From: Mesostigma viride
Taxonomy: Eukaryota > Streptophyta > Mesostigmatophyceae > Mesostigmatales > Mesostigmataceae
Direction of reading: 5' to 3'
NCBI GenBank assembly: GCA_009746045.1
Contig: RPFO01000175.1
Span: 2,727,634-2,791,633 of the forward strand
DNA: 64,000 bases
Positions 1 to 10,348 of the stretch are shown one piece after another (positions within the stretch are counted from its first letter, which is position 1; each line of letters begins with the position of its first letter). Made by a program: the position numbers and the translations under genes. A model generated the notes under the pieces. It was not told the DNA's origin, did no database searches, and saw only the letters and a program-made list of their open reading frames with translations.

Positions 1-819
1 TGGCGCGGCCACAACCACCGCGAGGGTCCCAGGCACCAGAAAGGTGGTGTTGTGCTCCTGCTACTGGCCGCTGGCACGGTGCAATTCCTGCTCCCCATTC
101 TCTTTGCGTTGCTGTGGCCCCCGGCTTCAGCGGCGGGTGTTCATGGGATGTGGTTTGGTCCCTGGGGCATGCACCAGTTGGGCTGGGAGCCACTGGGGCC
201 CCGCGTCCTCACCTCTGCGTTGCCCTTTGCGATCGGGTATGCGTACAACAGCCAGATCACTCGCATGGTGCACACGGTTCGGTCGCACGTGTGGCTTCGG
301 GTCGTACTGGCCGCCATCTTTGTGCAGCTCACGGTTCGATCCACGTTCTTCCCCGACATCCTCTCGGGGCTGGACCTGCGTTCCAGCGAGGCAGCGCGTT
401 TTGCCACCGTCGCCGACGTGATGGCCACGTGGGAGCTCGGATCGTGGTGGCGGGAATGGCCGCTGAGGGTGCTGGGTTACATGGGCGCGCTAGCGGAGGA
501 TATGGGGATGGCCTTTTCGATGCTGGCCATTATGCCAGCGCTGGATGGTATGGTCACCAGGTTTGGCAGGGCCTCTCTGCCCATATATCTTTTCCATCCC
601 CATGTTTTGAGGCTGATGGAACCGTTCTCGTTCTGGCTGCTGCGCCAGGTGCCCTCCAACATGCCGCTCACAGTCACCTTGGAGGTCCTCCTGCCGCTCA
701 GCTTCACGGTATGCCTCTGCCTCGCTTTCTCCGCGATGCAGCGGAAGGGACTGGGCGTCGGGAAAACTGTCCTCGGCCTGTCCATTGTGCTGCATGTCCT
801 TAAGCGGGCCCTTGTGTAA
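1..819 (+). CDS. Acyltransferase-3-like membrane protein, C-terminal part (5' end outside window)
   Basis: The frame is open from base 1 to TAA at 817-819, so this is the 3' portion of a longer gene. The visible protein is a run of hydrophobic helices separated by short Arg/Trp-rich loops. Near its end is the motif LPIYLFHPHVLRLMEP, which resembles the S/LPIYLFH motif in the last helices of acyltransferase-3 (OafA/OpgC-like) membrane enzymes. Members of that family transfer acyl groups to sugars or other acceptors at a membrane; substrate and acceptor cannot be read here. A GTG at 52 is just an internal codon, not a start. No intron is evident in this last exon. Family assignment rests on the topology plus one motif, so it is moderate. 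Confidence 0.55.
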   Translation, partial: WRGHNHREGPRHQKGGVVLLLLAAGTVQFLLPILFALLWPPASAAGVHGMWFGPWGMHQLGWEPLGPRVLTSALPFAIGYAYNSQITRMVHTVRSHVWLRVVLAAIFVQLTVRSTFFPDILSGLDLRSSEAARFATVADVMATWELGSWWREWPLRVLGYMGALAEDMGMAFSMLAIMPALDGMVTRFGRASLPIYLFHPHVLRLMEPFSFWLLRQVPSNMPLTVTLEVLLPLSFTVCLCLAFSAMQRKGLGVGKTVLGLSIVLHVLKRALV

Positions 820-997
820 TTTTTCTCTGTTCATACAGGGTGTCAACTGCAACAAATGCTAGGCAACAGCAGCATACTGCTCTTGCGGCCCTGCCCTTTG
901 AACAGGCGCCCTGCTACCTTGGGGCCTGCTGATGTGCATCGTCGTCGCCGACGCTGGTGCGTCCTCGTAATGTGCGCATTATGCAAACCAGTCATGC

Positions 998-1002
998 TGT
1001 AA
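998..1002 (+). promoter_or_regulatory. TGTAA polyadenylation signal
   Basis: TGTAA lies about 180 bases after the stop of the acyltransferase-like gene. TGTAA is the usual polyadenylation signal in chlorophycean algae; use here is inferred from position. Confidence 0.4.
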
Positions 1003-1605
1003 GGCTGGGTTTATGCTTGACAGGATACGTGGTTGGCTACATCGCCGGATCACGTTGCATGATAAATGTTCCCTCTTGCTGGAATGCCCGGCTGGCTATA
1101 TGAAGAGTTGTCCTTATGTGGCAAGTCTGCGGGGAACTGGCTTTCACTGGCCCGTTGGTGGACAAGGGCTGGGATATAGTACCCCTATGGTAAACATTTT
1201 ATGATTGTGTCAACTGGCTAGAACGACCTCCTGGCTGAGCGGTAATGGACTGCGCATTATATTGTGATTTTCTCTTGTGCTGCATGTGCATTCTGATCAG
1301 GCACTCCGCAAAGGTGAAAACCATTTGCGTTCAGTGCCGGGCCGCGGAAAACGCGGAAAAACGCGATCTGCAAATGAATCCGACGGGAATCGAACTGGGG
1401 ACCTCTCGCACCAATTTTGCTGACTATAGGACGGACGTCTCCGGTTACCATGGCATCGCCATTGAACTTACACCTACAGTCATCCGCAAAAGTTCTCCTG
1501 TCCGGGGAGTGATGCAAGCCTTTCGGATTTGGTACTAGATAAATCACTCGAGATCTGTGTGTAGGAGTACTATGTGCATGTTTGCCTCCAAGACGGTAGG
1601 GGCTG
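1003..1605. other. No gene seen
   Basis: Only short shadow ORFs are present. On the minus strand around 1372-1395 there is a tRNA box-B-like stretch (AGTTCGATTCC), but no acceptor stem or anticodon arm forms around it. It may be a decayed tRNA-derived repeat or the internal 3' part of the gypsy fragment that follows. Confidence 0.5.
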
Positions 1606-1811
1606 CCGCCCCCCGGGGAGGGGGAGGAGTGTTGCGGCCCGGCCCTGTGAACGTGCTCAACAATGAAATAAATTGCCTATTGGGGTTACTTTCATAGTCC
1701 GCAGGACTTGAGGACTCGTTTCTTTTCTCCCGACGGGCCCGGTGGCGCATAGCTAGCCAGGGTAGAAGCCCGCAGGTGGAAGTTATTGCACCTGAGGATA
1801 GCCGCTACACT
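1606..1811 (+). mobile_element. Ty3/gypsy 3'-end remnant: polypurine tract and start of an LTR
   Basis: A polypurine tract (GGGGAGGGGGAGGAG, ending 1629) is followed by TGTTGCGGCCC, the start of an LTR. The same junction occurs in the intact chromovirus at 38842-38868 (polypurine tract then TGTTACGGCCC). The LTR sequence diverges after the first dozen bases, so this is the 3' end of a related but different family. It is cut off by the hAT-like terminus at 1812. Confidence 0.6.
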
Positions 1812-2040
1812 ACAGGGGTCACCCGCAGTATCGCAACAAGAATCGCAACTCAAAAAAAAAAAATTATCATCCACTTCGATTAAGGGCAGGTATGGGCACA
1901 CCATAGCACCTTCACTTTTCAAAAGTGATGTTTGGATGAAAAATGGGAGCGTGCTCGAGTATCGCAACACCTAGTTCCGCAACTGAAAACCCACCAATTC
2001 TAGAGTTCCGCAATGCAACAGAATCGCAACAAACCTGGCA
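1812..2040 (+). mobile_element. hAT-like DNA-transposon terminus (left-hand copy)
   Basis: Bases 1812-1850 start with ACAGGGGTCACCCGCAG and are repeated, inverted, at 8331-8369. Subterminal ATCGCAAC and CCGCAAC motifs recur on both sides (for example 1953-2030 and 8228-8340). CAGGG ends with subterminal short repeats are typical of hAT elements. No matching 8-bp target duplication flanks the pair (CTACACT on the left, ATCGCCTC on the right), and no transposase is visible between them. Confidence 0.4.
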
Positions 2041-2689
2041 AGTATACCAAAAGTACGCCGTACACCTGCGCCGGAAGGAATAAATTGTCGCCAGTCGGCG
2101 TGCAGGATCCGATATGTACTTGCAATAGTTAACGCCGTTGACGATTGATTTGCTGCGCGGTGTTCAGTTCAGTTCAGTGGGATTCATCGCGCGGAAGTCA
2201 GTGCAATAATGAACAAAAACAAAAGTGTGCCGCCTCTTCATTGAATAATCAACGACCTATAATTAGTCTACAGCCACTAACCTTTCGTTATCAAACAGTT
2301 CCCTAATCATCACGCGCGTCATCGTCTCGTCATTGCGCGTCATTACCCCGTCATTGTCCCGCCGACATTACACAGCTATGGTCTTGAGGTATAGTCGGCG
2401 CCGTGGCATCTTAAACAAACTGCGTTGTTTCATTCGCAGTGTGGTTGCATTATGTCGCTCTTTCGAACGGGGGTGCATTAGGCAACAATACTGGACAGAT
2501 TCTGAAAGAGGGTGTGTTTGTGAAGTGGGGATGGCAGCGGCCCAGCATTTGCTGGCCGTGAGGGTGCAACTTTGAGGCGACTACATATATCGCCCTGAAC
2601 CCTCTTTGTTAAAGCGGTGAGACAGTCCAGTGTTACAGTCCGGCCGCAGGCCGGGCGAGGGAAATGCTGTGTTCACCATGATGCTGCGG
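2041..2689. other. No gene seen
   Basis: Mixed AT-rich and GC-rich sequence with a short direct repeat (GTTCAGTTCAGT at about 2161-2173). No credible coding signal. Confidence 0.5.
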
Positions 2690-3440
2690 GCCGAGGATGG
2701 GTGGCTGCATGGAAACGTGAATGCTTGCATCGAATGGATGGCGGTGTCTGCATGCATGGATTGCACGTGAATGTTCGCAGGATGGGTGGTAATTGCATGG
2801 ATGCTCGCAGGATGGGTGCTAATTACACGAATCGATATTGCATTAATGCTTGCAGGGATGGATGGTGTTTGCATGCGTGGATACGTGAATGCTTGCAGGG
2901 ATGGATGGTGTTTGCATGCATGGATACGTGAATGCTTGCAGGGATGGGTGGTGTTTGCATGCATGGATACGTAAATGCTTGCAGGGATGGATGGTGTTTG
3001 CATGCATGAATGTGTGAATGCTTGCATGGGTGGATGGTGTTTGCATGCATGGATGGGTGGTGTTTGCATGCATGGATACCTGAAAGCTTGGGGTGGATGG
3101 TGTTTGCATGCATGGATGCGTGAATGCTTGCACGGATGGGTGGTGTTTGCATGCATGGATACGTGAATGCTTGCCTGGGTGGATGGTGTTTGCATGCATG
3201 GATACGTGAATGCTTCAATGCACGGATGGGTGGTGTTTGCGTGCATGGATACGTGAATGCTAGCATGGATGGATGGTGTTTGCATGCATGAATATGCATG
3301 TGAGTGCTTGGGGTGGATGGTGTTTGCATGCATGGATACGTGAATGCTTGCGTGGATGGATGGTGTTTGCATGCATGGATGCGTGAATGCTTAATGCAGG
3401 GATGGAAGTGATTGCATGCATGGATACGCGAATGCATGCA
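2690..3440 (+). repeat. 43-bp minisatellite array
   Basis: Degenerate tandem repeat whose core is GTGTTTGCATGCATGGATAC followed by a GTGAATGCTTGCAGGGATGGAT-like half. The distance between successive GTGTTTGCATG cores is 43 bases at 2865, 2908, 2951 and 2994. Later units are shortened or rearranged. All reading frames stay open on both strands because the unit lacks stops; these ORFs (HANTIHPCKHS-like repeats) are artefacts. Confidence 0.85.
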
Positions 3441-3857
3441 TGAATGCGACCTAGGACAATGTAAGCACCTTTTAGGGATTAATATAGTGGTGAATATGGG
3501 CAGGCCCCCTGACGGACCCATGTGAGTCGTACATGTATTCAAGGAGACAACGATTTCAGTCCATGGCAGGATATATAAAGGATACCAACCCCAAGTCGGT
3601 GGGGGTATGCATGTGACCCAATTCAGTACAAGTGTAATAACAGTGATTCGGGCCGTGGTGCCAGCAACCCTGTCACTCAAGGTTACATTATAGATACTCA
3701 TTCCATCTCCGCCTCCACATCATTGAGGATGTAATATACGCGACAACTATTAATGGTCGCATGGCGGTCACGCGACACCTGATCAACGCGTAGCGTCTGC
3801 GTGTCGGAATTTAATTTTTTGCACAGTCACCATTTTACCGCGCGCTGGCCTGCACTT
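3441..3857. other. No gene seen
   Basis: Unique-looking sequence between the minisatellite and a LINE 3' tail. No coding or structural signal recognised. Confidence 0.45.
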
Positions 3858-4040
3858 ATTTAATTAATTATTAATTATCAACATCACTCCGTTGGGAGTC
3901 AATGTAGCACATATCCCTGAGAAGGGGCATATGGCTTTTAATACATTCTAGGCTACTTCCTGCAAGAGTGGAATGTAAGCAGCACTTGCTCTAGGTGCCT
4001 CAAGGGCACCGGCACCCTCATCATGATCTTCACACTATGC
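3858..4040 (-). mobile_element. LINE 3'-end fragment (3' UTR, terminal hairpin, ATTA tail)
   Basis: Read on the minus strand this is a 3' UTR similar to that of the plus-strand LINE copy at 9640-9831. It includes the hairpin ACTCCCAACGGAGT (3886-3899) and an ATTA-rich tail (3858-3879). Shared stretches include the GAAGGGGCATATGGCC region and CACTTGCTCTAGGTG. It is 5' truncated, with no ORF attached. Confidence 0.65.
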
Positions 4041-4237
4041 CCAGCTAAGGGGGAGTATGTCACGTGGGGGAAGATCATCCATGGGGGTCCCATTATAGAC
4101 AAAGCATGGCTAAATGTTGCAGGCATCATCCATGGGGGCCATTATGGGCGCACATGCGCGTGGGCCACATGCTAGGCTAAGCCTTACTAATCTACACTAC
4201 TGGTATATATATTCCCATCCCCCTTCCCCTTTGTGCA

Positions 4238-5243
4238 GGCTGTGCAGGATTCTTACCTCGGGATCCAGCAGGCTTGCGACCTCGTCCGCCCCGCTCAGGC
4301 CGTCCACCGTCGCCTGCCCCGGGGCACGCCCGGCGTGTCCACTGTCGTCAGTCCTAGTGTCTTCCCTGCCTGCGTTCATGAAAAACAACAAAAGACCTAC
4401 GCGGGTATACTACACTGTGCCGACTGGATGGGTCTGCATGCGAGCTTGAACGATCAGGGGAAGGCTTGGCTTCACTCCGTTTCCCTTGAGGGGAGCGTGG
4501 GGTCCGCATTCCTGCGCGCCCTCCCCATGAGCCCTTTGTTCACACTGGTTCCGGCCCTTTACGCCATCGCTCTCCGCCACCAGCTCTTTGCCCCGCAACC
4601 TCTCATCACGGCGGGTGCGTCCTGCGGCAGCTGCGGGCTTGCTCTGGATACTACTGGGACGCACTACATCGCGTGCATGGGTGGCCAGCAGAACCAGAAC
4701 TGGTTCCTCTATCTCCATACCGCTCTCCTCCGGGTGGTGTGTGCCATGGTTCGGTCGGTCTTTCCCCACTCCACCATTAAGTGCGAGGACGCGGATGGGG
4801 CCGCCCTCTACTCACCCAACCACCGCCCCGACATTACCGTGCTTGACTACGACGGGCAGGGTTGCCACCTGCTCATCGATGTCTCCGTGGCTCGGCCGCT
4901 TTCCGGTCGCCACATCCTCCGGGCGGCTGTGGATGCCGGCGCTGCTGCCGCTGTGGCTGAGCGCGACAAGTTTGCCTCCTACGGCAATGTGGGGCCCCAC
5001 CGGGTCATCCCCTTTGTCCTTGAGGAGTTCGGGGCCATGGGCCCCAAGACAGCGGAGTTTTTCCACGAGTGCTGCCAGCGCCGTGAAGACCGCCTCGACC
5101 TCGAGGGTCAGACCGCCCCGTGGTCGGCCCGCACGTGGTCCTCGTATTGGCGGCAGCGTCTGTCACTCGCCCTCACTCGCACCGTGGCTGATGTGTTATT
5201 CCGCCGCACCCGGGCCGACTTTGTCGCGACCCACGCGGTCTAG
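4238..5243 (+). pseudogene. Isolated C-terminal module of a non-LTR-type reverse-transcriptase polyprotein
   Basis: One open frame of about 335 residues with no RT core upstream. It shows the layout found C-terminal to the RT in many eukaryotic retroelement polyproteins: a GKAWLHSVS box, a zinc-binding CGSCGLALDTTGTHYIACMGG-like segment (C-x2-C...H...C), then RPDITVLDYDGQGCHLLIDVSV, and a tail containing VIPFVLEEFGAMGP. The RPD...IDV pattern is compatible with a PD-(D/E)xK nuclease fold, which is inference. There is no ATG near the start. The frame follows a strong pyrimidine tract and TTTGTGCAG (4210-4238), like a 3' splice site, so it could be an exon of a larger or domesticated gene. Most likely a 5'-truncated retroelement. 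Confidence 0.5.
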
Positions 5244-5462
5244 ATTCCTTCCAGGCCTGCATGGTGGGCCGGCAGCGCTGTTGCTGCGTGTAGTTTTGTG
5301 ATGTATAGTTAGTTGTACCTTGTGCCGCTGGCGTGATCCTTGGATGTCTGTGTCAGATTACTATTAATTTCTTCAGGGTTATTCTCCCAGTCATCGGTTT
5401 TTTCCTTATGTTGCATGCCTATCTCACCTTCGTAATCTATCATTCTCAATGAATATATATTC

Positions 5463-6805
5463 CTAGTCTGAGGTGGCAGGAGGGAGCTGCCAGGGCTTGT
5501 GGTCAACGTGGATGACCGCCCCCCTCCAGTATACCGGCTTCCCCCTGGCGCTCTGCCGGAGCTGAAGGTAGGTCGGCCATAGCTCGCGTCGCCGCTGTTG
5601 CTGGGCCAGGGTCAAGTCGTCGTCCAGCGTGAAGCGAGTCTCCGAGAGCTTCTTGCGGCATTTAAGGAACGCCAGCTTGTCCGCCATGTACTTAAAGGTG
5701 AGGAGCACGGGTGCCGGGCCAGCCTTCCCCCGCGCGCGGGGGAGGCGGACAGCCGACATGTCCAGCTCACCAGTGAGTAACATGGGGGCAAGAATGGCGC
5801 GCTTAAATGCCTCAAGAAGGCTCGTGGAGGTCTCACCTGCCTGCTGGTCGAAGTGCTTGACGATGACATTGTGGCTGCGCCGGGCGATGTCGGCTTCCTC
5901 GCGAAGGTCGAGGGCTTGTTGCTTGAGTTGTGCCGAGATGGTGGAGGTGGTGGAGGTGGTGTGCTGCTTAAGCAAGTCCGCCCAGGTGGAGGGGGCATCG
6001 CCGGCCGGGCCAGCAGGAGCCGGCTGGGTGGCGATGTCCTTCACCGCCTGGGCGGTGAGGCCGGCGGTGTCATGCAAGCTCTCAAGGGCGTTGGCGGTGG
6101 CTTTAAGGCGTTGGTCGAGGTCGAGGAGCTGGGCTTTGATGTCGGCAGTGGAGGCGGAAATGGCAGTGGAGGTGGAGGCGGCGGCGGTGGAAATGTGAGG
6201 AAGTTCAGCAGCCAGCGTGCCGCCCATTGCTGCGACGTCAGCAGCAAGGGGGGTCACGTGCTGCTGAAAGGCTTCTGTGAGGATGGAACGGAGGGTGGAG
6301 GCGGAGATGGATGGAGCCCAGATCTCGCCGTCAGAGCGCTGGAGAAGGGAGTTGAGGATGGCGTGCTGGAGCTGGGGGCGGGGGCAGCCAAGCATGGCAC
6401 CGTGGGCTTGCCAGCGGCTGCCGTTGCTGCTGAGGAGGCGACCTTGGTCGTAGAGATGGAGGCACAGGTCGTAAAGCGAGGCGTAGTCCCCGTAGAAGAT
6501 GCAGTGCATAGCATCAGCCGGGGACATGTCGGTCCAGTCGTGATCATCGACCTTGAAAGGTTCAGGCCGAAAGCGCGGTTCTTTGGGGCGTGAAAACCCT
6601 CCTGTGTTGTCGGCTGGGCGGCTGCGTTTAGGGTCAGGCGATGCCGATGGCGAGGCCCGGGAGGGTGCTGGGCGACCACCAGTGCACGACTAGTGTCACC
6701 GCTGCCTGCCGGACCTGATGGCGAAGCTGCAGCCTCAGCTGCCGCATTTTCATGGGTGAGCGCATCCGCCAAACTGCGTTGCGTCAAAGGACGTTTGCTC
6801 GTCAT
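5463..6805 (-). pseudogene. LINE ORF1 (RNA-binding, RRM-like), one frameshift
   Basis: ORF1-type protein of an L1-like LINE. The ATG at 6805 opens MTSKRPLTQRSLADALTHE and runs to about 6600. There the natural frame shifts by one base and continues (RPKEPRFRPEPFKVDDHDW...) to TAG at 5463. The middle is an Ala/Thr/Gln-rich coiled region. The C-terminal third carries the ORF1 signature: VIVKHFD, then PAPVLLTFKYMADKLAFLKC, DDDLTLAQQQRRRELWPTY and a final RGAVIHVDHKPW. ORF1 proteins package LINE RNA. No ORF2 follows downstream on this strand; other, unrelated sequence begins at about 5460. Confidence 0.7.
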
Positions 6806-6948
6806 ATATTGCGTTTTAGATTCGGAAAATTATATCAGCATGTGCGTCTTAGAAAGACGAAGCGATAGTGATATTCACGGCTAAATTCGGTGCTCAAACG
6901 TGAAAGTTATGAGCTCCGCCGTCAGCCATGGCTACCTCGTGGCTCGTG

Positions 6949-7020
6949 GCATTGGGCTGCCGCAAGTTAGACAAGTCCTGACTGGCATTTGGCTGCCGCA
7001 AGTTAGACAAGGCCTGCACT
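6949..7020 (+). repeat. Two-copy 36-bp tandem repeat
   Basis: GGCTGCCGCAAGTTAGACAA occurs twice, 36 bases apart, with the flanking GCATT conserved. Confidence 0.6.
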
Positions 7021-8164
7021 TAGCCCTTGGATGACCAGTGTGTAACTCTACCCCTAATTATGGCTGGTTGCACCTTGCATGATAATGTCCAGAAACCAGC
7101 CTGATAACAATCTAGTGTCCATACTGGGACCAAAGCACACGCATATAGGGAGTTACTTCGGGGTCATGTCATTAGTCATGTTGCAATGTCCTATTATGGG
7201 TGCTAAATACAGCACTAATCTCAGGGGGGTGCACGGGTGCGATAAAAAGGACACTTACAATGCAATGTTAAGTGATAATGCAATATTGGACGTCTTCACA
7301 AACCAAGGCCCAAATGCACACGTAGCAAGGGGGTGCAAGGGGCCGTGTTACCCATGCATCCAGAACATGAGAAATGACCTCCATTCGCATGCCTAGGATG
7401 AAAATATACAAACACTGCATCGAACTTCTTTTCTACGTCAGCAAGGCACTGGGGCCTCCATAGATGTTGCACGGATCGACTGCACAACTGCACAGGCGTC
7501 CTTTACTAGCAAAGCCAAAAGGCTGACAAAAAACTGGCCATGATACCATCTTTCCTGAAGAATTTAGGCAATAGAAACCATCGTGTTACCATCTACAACT
7601 TCTTTAGATGTTAAATCAATCGTCATTCTAGAAAATTAGGTACAGACGCAGCTAATCATGAACAAAACTGATGAAAATCTTACGACGACGGTTGTACAAA
7701 ACCACAACCACAAACTAGTACAGAGGAGTAGTAAGTTAGCGAACTTAACACCACAAACCTTCAACAACGTGTCCGAGATTACTTACCGAATGATATAACG
7801 ACTTTATCTTGTTGACGGTATCCGCAGGTACACTAAACTGCGCCATGCCGAAACCGCAAAAAGAAGGCTAGCGGAAAGCTAGCAATCTCATGACAGAAAG
7901 GCAATCTCATCACTGCGTCGAGACTTTCCTGGCCCTGAACGATGATGAAATACGCAAAATACATCATCAAAAACTACTGGTTGCAAAAAATTCAATGATA
8001 CAGAAGCTAATAACAAGTGCTGCCTTTCATCGTCACCCCCGTGATCATTAACGTCGCGTGTAGACGCAGTAAAAAGTAAAAACCAGCCCGAGATAATGTG
8101 CGCATCATTAGATGTTGCGCGACTGCGGCTACTGTATAGCATTTTTCTGACGCCGCTCATTTCA
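7021..8164. other. No gene seen
   Basis: Relatively AT-rich sequence with only short non-conserved ORFs. No domain, RNA or repeat signal identified. Confidence 0.5.
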
Positions 8165-8369
8165 GTTCGGTTGATTCTTCGCGCCGGTCAGCCAAGGAGT
8201 GACATACTTCACGTCGGGGTGTATCTTTAGTTGCGATACCACGCGTTTGCCGTTTCGCAACTTTTCGTCCAAATCGGTCCTCGCAAGAATCGCAACAAAA
8301 GTGTTTTTTGGTCCTCCTGGAAAGTTGCGTAGTTGCGATTCTTGTTGCGATACTGCGGGTGACCCCTGT
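8165..8369 (-). mobile_element. hAT-like DNA-transposon terminus (right-hand, inverted copy)
   Basis: Bases 8331-8369 are the inverted counterpart of 1812-1850, preceded by the same family of GTTGCGAT/CGCAAC subterminal repeats. See the entry at 1812. Whether the two ends belonged to one 6.6-kb element is unproven. Confidence 0.4.
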
Positions 8370-8411
8370 ATCGCCTCGTCTGCCATTACAGTAGAGGACA
8401 GCTCGGATGAG

Positions 8412-9090
8412 GATTATATTAATTATTTACTAAAAACTCGTGCTCCCGTTGGGGAGTCACGGAGCACCTGAGTGCTTTTAATCCCTGTGTGTGCACAACA
8501 GGAAGAAAGGGCAGAGACCCCCTTTCTCCTTCATGCCAGACGCATTCCATAGCTGCAATCGGACACGATAAACGATCCGGCAAATGCTGTAGGTGCAATA
8601 AGGCCCATGTGAGCTTATCATAACAAGGAGCGTGGGAAAGTACTCTGATCATAGCCAGGACGTAGCATGGCTGTACAAAGGCTAAGCTCAGGCTATGGCT
8701 GGTTGTGTACCGTGCGTTAGCGGGGCACGTGACTAGGTATGGTGGCTCGGCTAGGCATACATTCTAGGCATGGCTGCCACGGCGGCTGTGACTACCAATC
8801 GTTCAAGCTAGGGCTATTCTAGCCCGCAGGGGGCGACCACATCTTGTGGTTGATCATCAGGCCCCGCCCCTCCAGTTCACCTTGGGCTTCTGGGGATCCT
8901 AGCTGCTTGTGGCGGATGTATTCAGGCCACAGGTCGCGTCGCTGCTGCTGCTGAGCGGGGGTCAGGTCGTCGTCCAGCGTCCAGGTGAGGTCGTGCAACC
9001 TCTTGCGACGAGAGAGGAACCGCTGCTTGACCTCAGGGGAGGGGAAGGTGAGCAGGACTGGTGGGGGAGCCGCCTTGTCCCTGTCCAGCT
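8412..9090 (-). mobile_element. LINE copy A: ORF1 C-terminus joined to 3' UTR, hairpin and tail
   Basis: Minus-strand 5'-truncated LINE. Positions 9090 to 8825 encode an ORF1 C-terminus (PPVLLTFPSPEVKQRFLSRR, then TLDDDLTPAQQQQRRDLWPE). The ORF is followed directly by about 370 bases of UTR, the terminal hairpin (CTCCCGTTGGGGAG, 8443-8456, shown plus-strand) and an AT-rich tail (8412-8430). There is no ORF2 between ORF1 and the 3' end, so this copy was ORF1-only or internally deleted before insertion. Confidence 0.6.
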
Positions 9091-9116
9091 ACTATACTCC
9101 CATATAGTGACTATAT

Positions 9117-9831
9117 TTTCTTCTCATCTTTGACAGCCCAGCAGACAAGATTTCGTTTCTCAGACGCCGCAAGCGGCTCGAGAACACCACCTTCACCGTG
9201 GACGACGACTTGACCCTGGCGCAGCAACAACGGCGACGGGAGCTATGGCCGACCTACCTCCAGCTCCGGCAGACCAAGGCGGGCCAGCCGGTGTACTGGA
9301 AGGGGGCGGCCATCTACGTCGGCCACAAGCCCTGGCACGCGACCCCCTCGACCACCGCGGCCCCAGCGACTCCAGCAGCCCCAGCCTAGGGAAATACAGC
9401 AGCAGTCGTGTAGAATAGTTAGACAGTGGCCTTGTACATGCCCGCCTACTACAGGCGCTATACCAGCTGAGGCCTAGCCTTTTTAGTCATGTACATGTGT
9501 GCCTATGATGAGCCACCCTCCAGATGATGCCTAGCTTTATTTAATTATGCAGTGCCCATGCAGGGGGTCACTCCCTGCTGAGAAGCCATGCCCTAGCTCT
9601 TGTATAGCTGTGCTGATCTTCCCCACCTATGACAGGCTCCCCTTAGCTGGGTGTTGCCTGAAACTCTGGGTGGTGCAGGTGCCCTAGTGCACCTAGAGCA
9701 AGTGTTGTTTACATTCCCACCCTTGCAGGAAGTAGCGTAGAATGTATCATAGGCCATATGCCCCTTCTCTGGGCTATGTGCTACATATACTCCCAACGGA
9801 GTTATGTTACAATTCAATTCAATTCAATTCA
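9117..9831 (+). mobile_element. LINE copy B: ORF1-only, 5'-truncated, with 13-bp target-site duplication
   Basis: Clean LINE insertion. ATAGTGACTATAT occurs at 9104-9116 and again at 9832-9844. The body encodes only the end of ORF1 (about 9138-9389: DKISFLRRRKRLENTTFTV, then DDDLTLAQQQRRRELWPTY, ending in a Pro/Ala/Thr tail). About 400 bases of 3' UTR follow, then the hairpin ACTCCCAACGGAGT (9789-9802) and a pentanucleotide tail of AATTC repeats (9811-9831). ORF2 is absent, so the copy must have been mobilised by a reverse transcriptase supplied from elsewhere. Confidence 0.75.
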
Positions 9832-9844
9832 ATAGTGACTATAT

Positions 9845-10348
9845 GGTTGGGGCATGATGCAAACGATTTTTGTCTGTTTGTTTGAACTTTTGGGTAATCA
9901 TTTTTCATGCAGCTAGTAGGGCCCTTAGCTGACGCACCAACCATGCAGGTAGACACCTAGCTCATGTGGCCCCTCCGCAGGGCTGCGACCAGCTCAGCCT
10001 GGCAGGCACCTCCTCACCTGGGCCGGGCCCAGCAATCAGCACTCGACGCCACAAGGCCCGCACTTTCAAAGAACAGCTAGTAGAGGACATGGGGGGGCTA
10101 TGCCTCGATCCATGATTTGGAACAAGATGATGGACAAGGCGCGTGGGCTCAGGTCATAGAGGACAACGACCCCCCTGAGTCCATGCATTGGGGAAGCGCC
10201 CGCGTACGTGTTTGCAAACACGGGATTAGCATGCTTGACAAGACCGGCCCCTAGGGTCGAGGGCGCCATGGATATAGAGTCAGATTGTTTTTGTAGATCG
10301 ATTAGACCGGTAGGATTGCGTGTGGCCGTACTGTACGTGTGCATGCCC
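9845..10348. other. No gene seen
   Basis: Intergenic-looking sequence before a large microsatellite. No supported feature. Confidence 0.5.

Noticed and set aside
1365-1470. Possible tRNA gene on the minus strand
   Set aside because: Only a B-box-like stretch; the T stem does not pair and no anticodon arm or acceptor forms.
2690-3440. CRISPR-like array
   Set aside because: Units are contiguous and degenerate with no unique spacers; the genome is eukaryotic.
2581-3701. His/Ile/Pro-rich 263- and 292-codon ORFs
   Set aside because: Open only because the 43-bp minisatellite unit has no stops.
5629-6593. Plus-strand ORFs of 189 and 246 codons
   Set aside because: Shadows of LINE ORF1, which carries the recognisable motifs on the minus strand.
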